A DNA stretch of 64,000 nt, taken from contig NZ_CP025815.1 of the NCBI RefSeq assembly GCF_003352045.1, forward strand, positions 4,259,691 through 4,323,690. Direction: 5' to 3'. This DNA is from Sulfitobacter sp. JL08. Its GTDB lineage: Bacteria > Pseudomonadota > Alphaproteobacteria > Rhodobacterales > Rhodobacteraceae. Made by a program: the position numbers and the translations under genes. This document shows, in pieces, positions 63,153 through 64,000 of this stretch; position 1 is the first letter of the stretch, and each line of letters begins with the position of its first letter. The notes under the pieces are model-generated. The model was not told the origin of the DNA. It made no database searches and worked only from the letters and a program-made list of their open reading frames with translations.

Positions 63153-63422
63153 ATGGCCAATACGCCTCAATCAAAAAAACGCGCGCGCCAGAACGAGGCC
63201 CGCTTTCAAGTCAACAAAGCGCGTCGTTCGCGTATCCGCACCTTCCTGCGCAAAGTGGAAGAAGCGATCGCATCGGGCGACCAGTCGGTTGCTGTGAACG
63301 CATTGCGAGAAGCACAGCCAGAACTGATGCGCGGTGTCTCCAAAGGCGTGTTTCACAAAAACACAGCTGCGAGAAAAATGTCACGCTTGTCTTCTCGGGT
63401 AAAAGCGCTGGGCCAAGCCTAA
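63153..63422 (+). CDS. rpsT: 30S ribosomal protein S20
   Basis: A small primary 16S rRNA-binding protein of the small subunit. The 89-residue, strongly basic, all-helical protein opens [20 protein letters not shown] and ends in [16 protein letters not shown], both typical of bacterial S20. The short upstream extension of the open frame (five codons) is not part of the protein. A terminator follows 28 nt after the stop. In this order the gene is generally followed by dnaA. Confidence 0.97.
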   Translation: MANTPQSKKRARQNEARFQVNKARRSRIRTFLRKVEEAIASGDQSVAVNALREAQPELMRGVSKGVFHKNTAARKMSRLSSRVKALGQA

Positions 63423-63449
63423 GCCGCACCGACTAAGCGATTGACCGAT

Positions 63450-63480
63450 AAAGGTGTCCCGACCGGGGCGCCTTTTTTTG
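63450..63480 (+). terminator. Rho-independent terminator after rpsT
   Basis: AAAGGTGTCCC pairs with GGGGCGCCTTT (two T-G wobbles) around a short GACC-centred loop, and is followed by a run of T. It ends the rpsT transcript. Confidence 0.85.
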
Positions 63481-64000
63481 TTGTGCGGTTTTCGCAGACC
63501 CGATCGTGACATGGGTCTGCCCGGCTGACAGATTCTTTTCACAAAAAGATGAGTCAAGTTTAGAGTTCAGTTGCCGCTGCCGTTCCGAAGTTGCTACCAA
63601 CAGTACAGCGATTCACTTCGCCTTGGGGGGACAGGCTCCACACCGGATAGATCCTATTTGCACGGATCGCGTAAGGGTGCGGATGTGTCGGCGGTGCAAC
63701 CCGATTGCATAACCACACCCTGCCGGATTTCTGGTTGAAGAACCAGCTTTTCGGTCCTGTCAAAATTGTTGTGCGCGCGCGGCGTGCGGTGGATTGGTGT
63801 ACAAACCGGGCGAACCGGAACACCAGAAACCGGCGTCAAGCAGTGATGATTTGGTTCGGCACCTGTTGGTGATCGTGCTCCTTCTGCGGGGTGCGTCGCA
63901 TCGCGTGGTGTTGGGTAATGGGTAAGGCCGATTGGGACGGTCTGTTTGGGGGCTCATTGATGGCAACGATTAGAATAGAAGGGCTTGGACGGGCGACTTT
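63481..64000. other. Gene-poor stretch right of rpsT, probably dnaA-proximal
   Basis: These 520 nt hold no gene I can support; the short open frames are poorly coded. A 6-bp hairpin CTGGTT-GAAG-AACCAG (63731-63746) is the clearest structure. No exact DnaA box TTATCCACA is present; ATAACCACA at about 63710 matches at seven of nine positions. An ATG at 63960 opens a frame (MATIRIEGL...) that runs off the window and cannot be judged. Replication-origin function is possible from position but not supported by sequence. Confidence 0.4.

Noticed and set aside
63481..64000. Replication origin (oriC) next to rpsT
   Set aside because: Position is suggestive, but no exact DnaA box cluster or strong AT-rich unwinding element is visible.
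1..64000. CRISPR arrays, tRNA genes, insertion sequences
   Set aside because: No regularly spaced direct repeats, no cloverleaf-like segments and no transposase or terminal inverted repeats were seen in any gap.

Overview
The window is a stretch of chromosome from an alphaproteobacterium of the order Rhodobacterales (roseobacter-like). The evidence is gene content and order: the run ubiB-ubiE-mutM-enoyl-CoA hydratase-rpsT at the right end is the gene order I know from just upstream of dnaA in this order. A YjbE/F/H-type polysaccharide locus, Hint-domain secreted proteins and a GTA-type head-spike pair fit the same group. Genes are dense, GC is moderately high, and I see no tRNA, rRNA, insertion sequence or CRISPR array.

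Layout. 1-1.8 kb: the end of a flagellar cluster (fliK partial, flgD). 1.8-3.1 kb: UDP-glucose dehydrogenase. 3.2-10.9 kb: a polyamine (putrescine-type) uptake and catabolism module, consisting of an ABC transporter, an FAD amine oxidase, a GntR regulator and a class III aminotransferase. The two promoters share a TTGATCA motif against the -10 box. 10.9-16.8 kb: lytic transglycosylase, DUF1801 protein, RNase R, DUF2064 protein and DapE. 17.1-20.9 kb: two adjacent Hint-domain proteins, one intact and one degenerate, and a glutamate-receptor-like channel with an unusual pore. 20.9-25.3 kb: DapD, a LOG-family protein, a DsbA-like thioredoxin and RlmN. 25.4-32.2 kb: IalB-like protein, asparaginase, an ArsR-SRPBCC-YciI operon, and serB/serC/serA with a structured leader before serC. 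32.3-37.8 kb: a phosphatase, threonine catabolism (tdh-kbl) with an XRE-cupin regulator, a thiolase and a periplasmic hypothetical protein.

37.9-58.9 kb is the main accessory region: a Wzx/Wzy-type exopolysaccharide or capsule locus. It holds export lipoprotein, YjbF and YjbH, an ExoY-type initiating transferase, glycosyltransferases (one broken by a single-base frameshift), a sulfotransferase, a Wzy-like polymerase, an acyltransferase, a Wzx-like flippase, a GumK-like transferase, GDP-mannose and GDP-fucose synthesis genes, a Wzc-type tyrosine kinase and a small YjbE-like secreted protein. A two-gene unit on the opposite strand in its middle resembles the base and tip of the head spike of Rhodobacter gene transfer agents. 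It therefore lies beside genes for the kind of surface polysaccharide such spikes bind.

58.9-63.4 kb: ubiB, ubiE, mutM, an enoyl-CoA hydratase and rpsT, followed by a terminator and about 0.5 kb with no assigned gene, probably upstream of dnaA.
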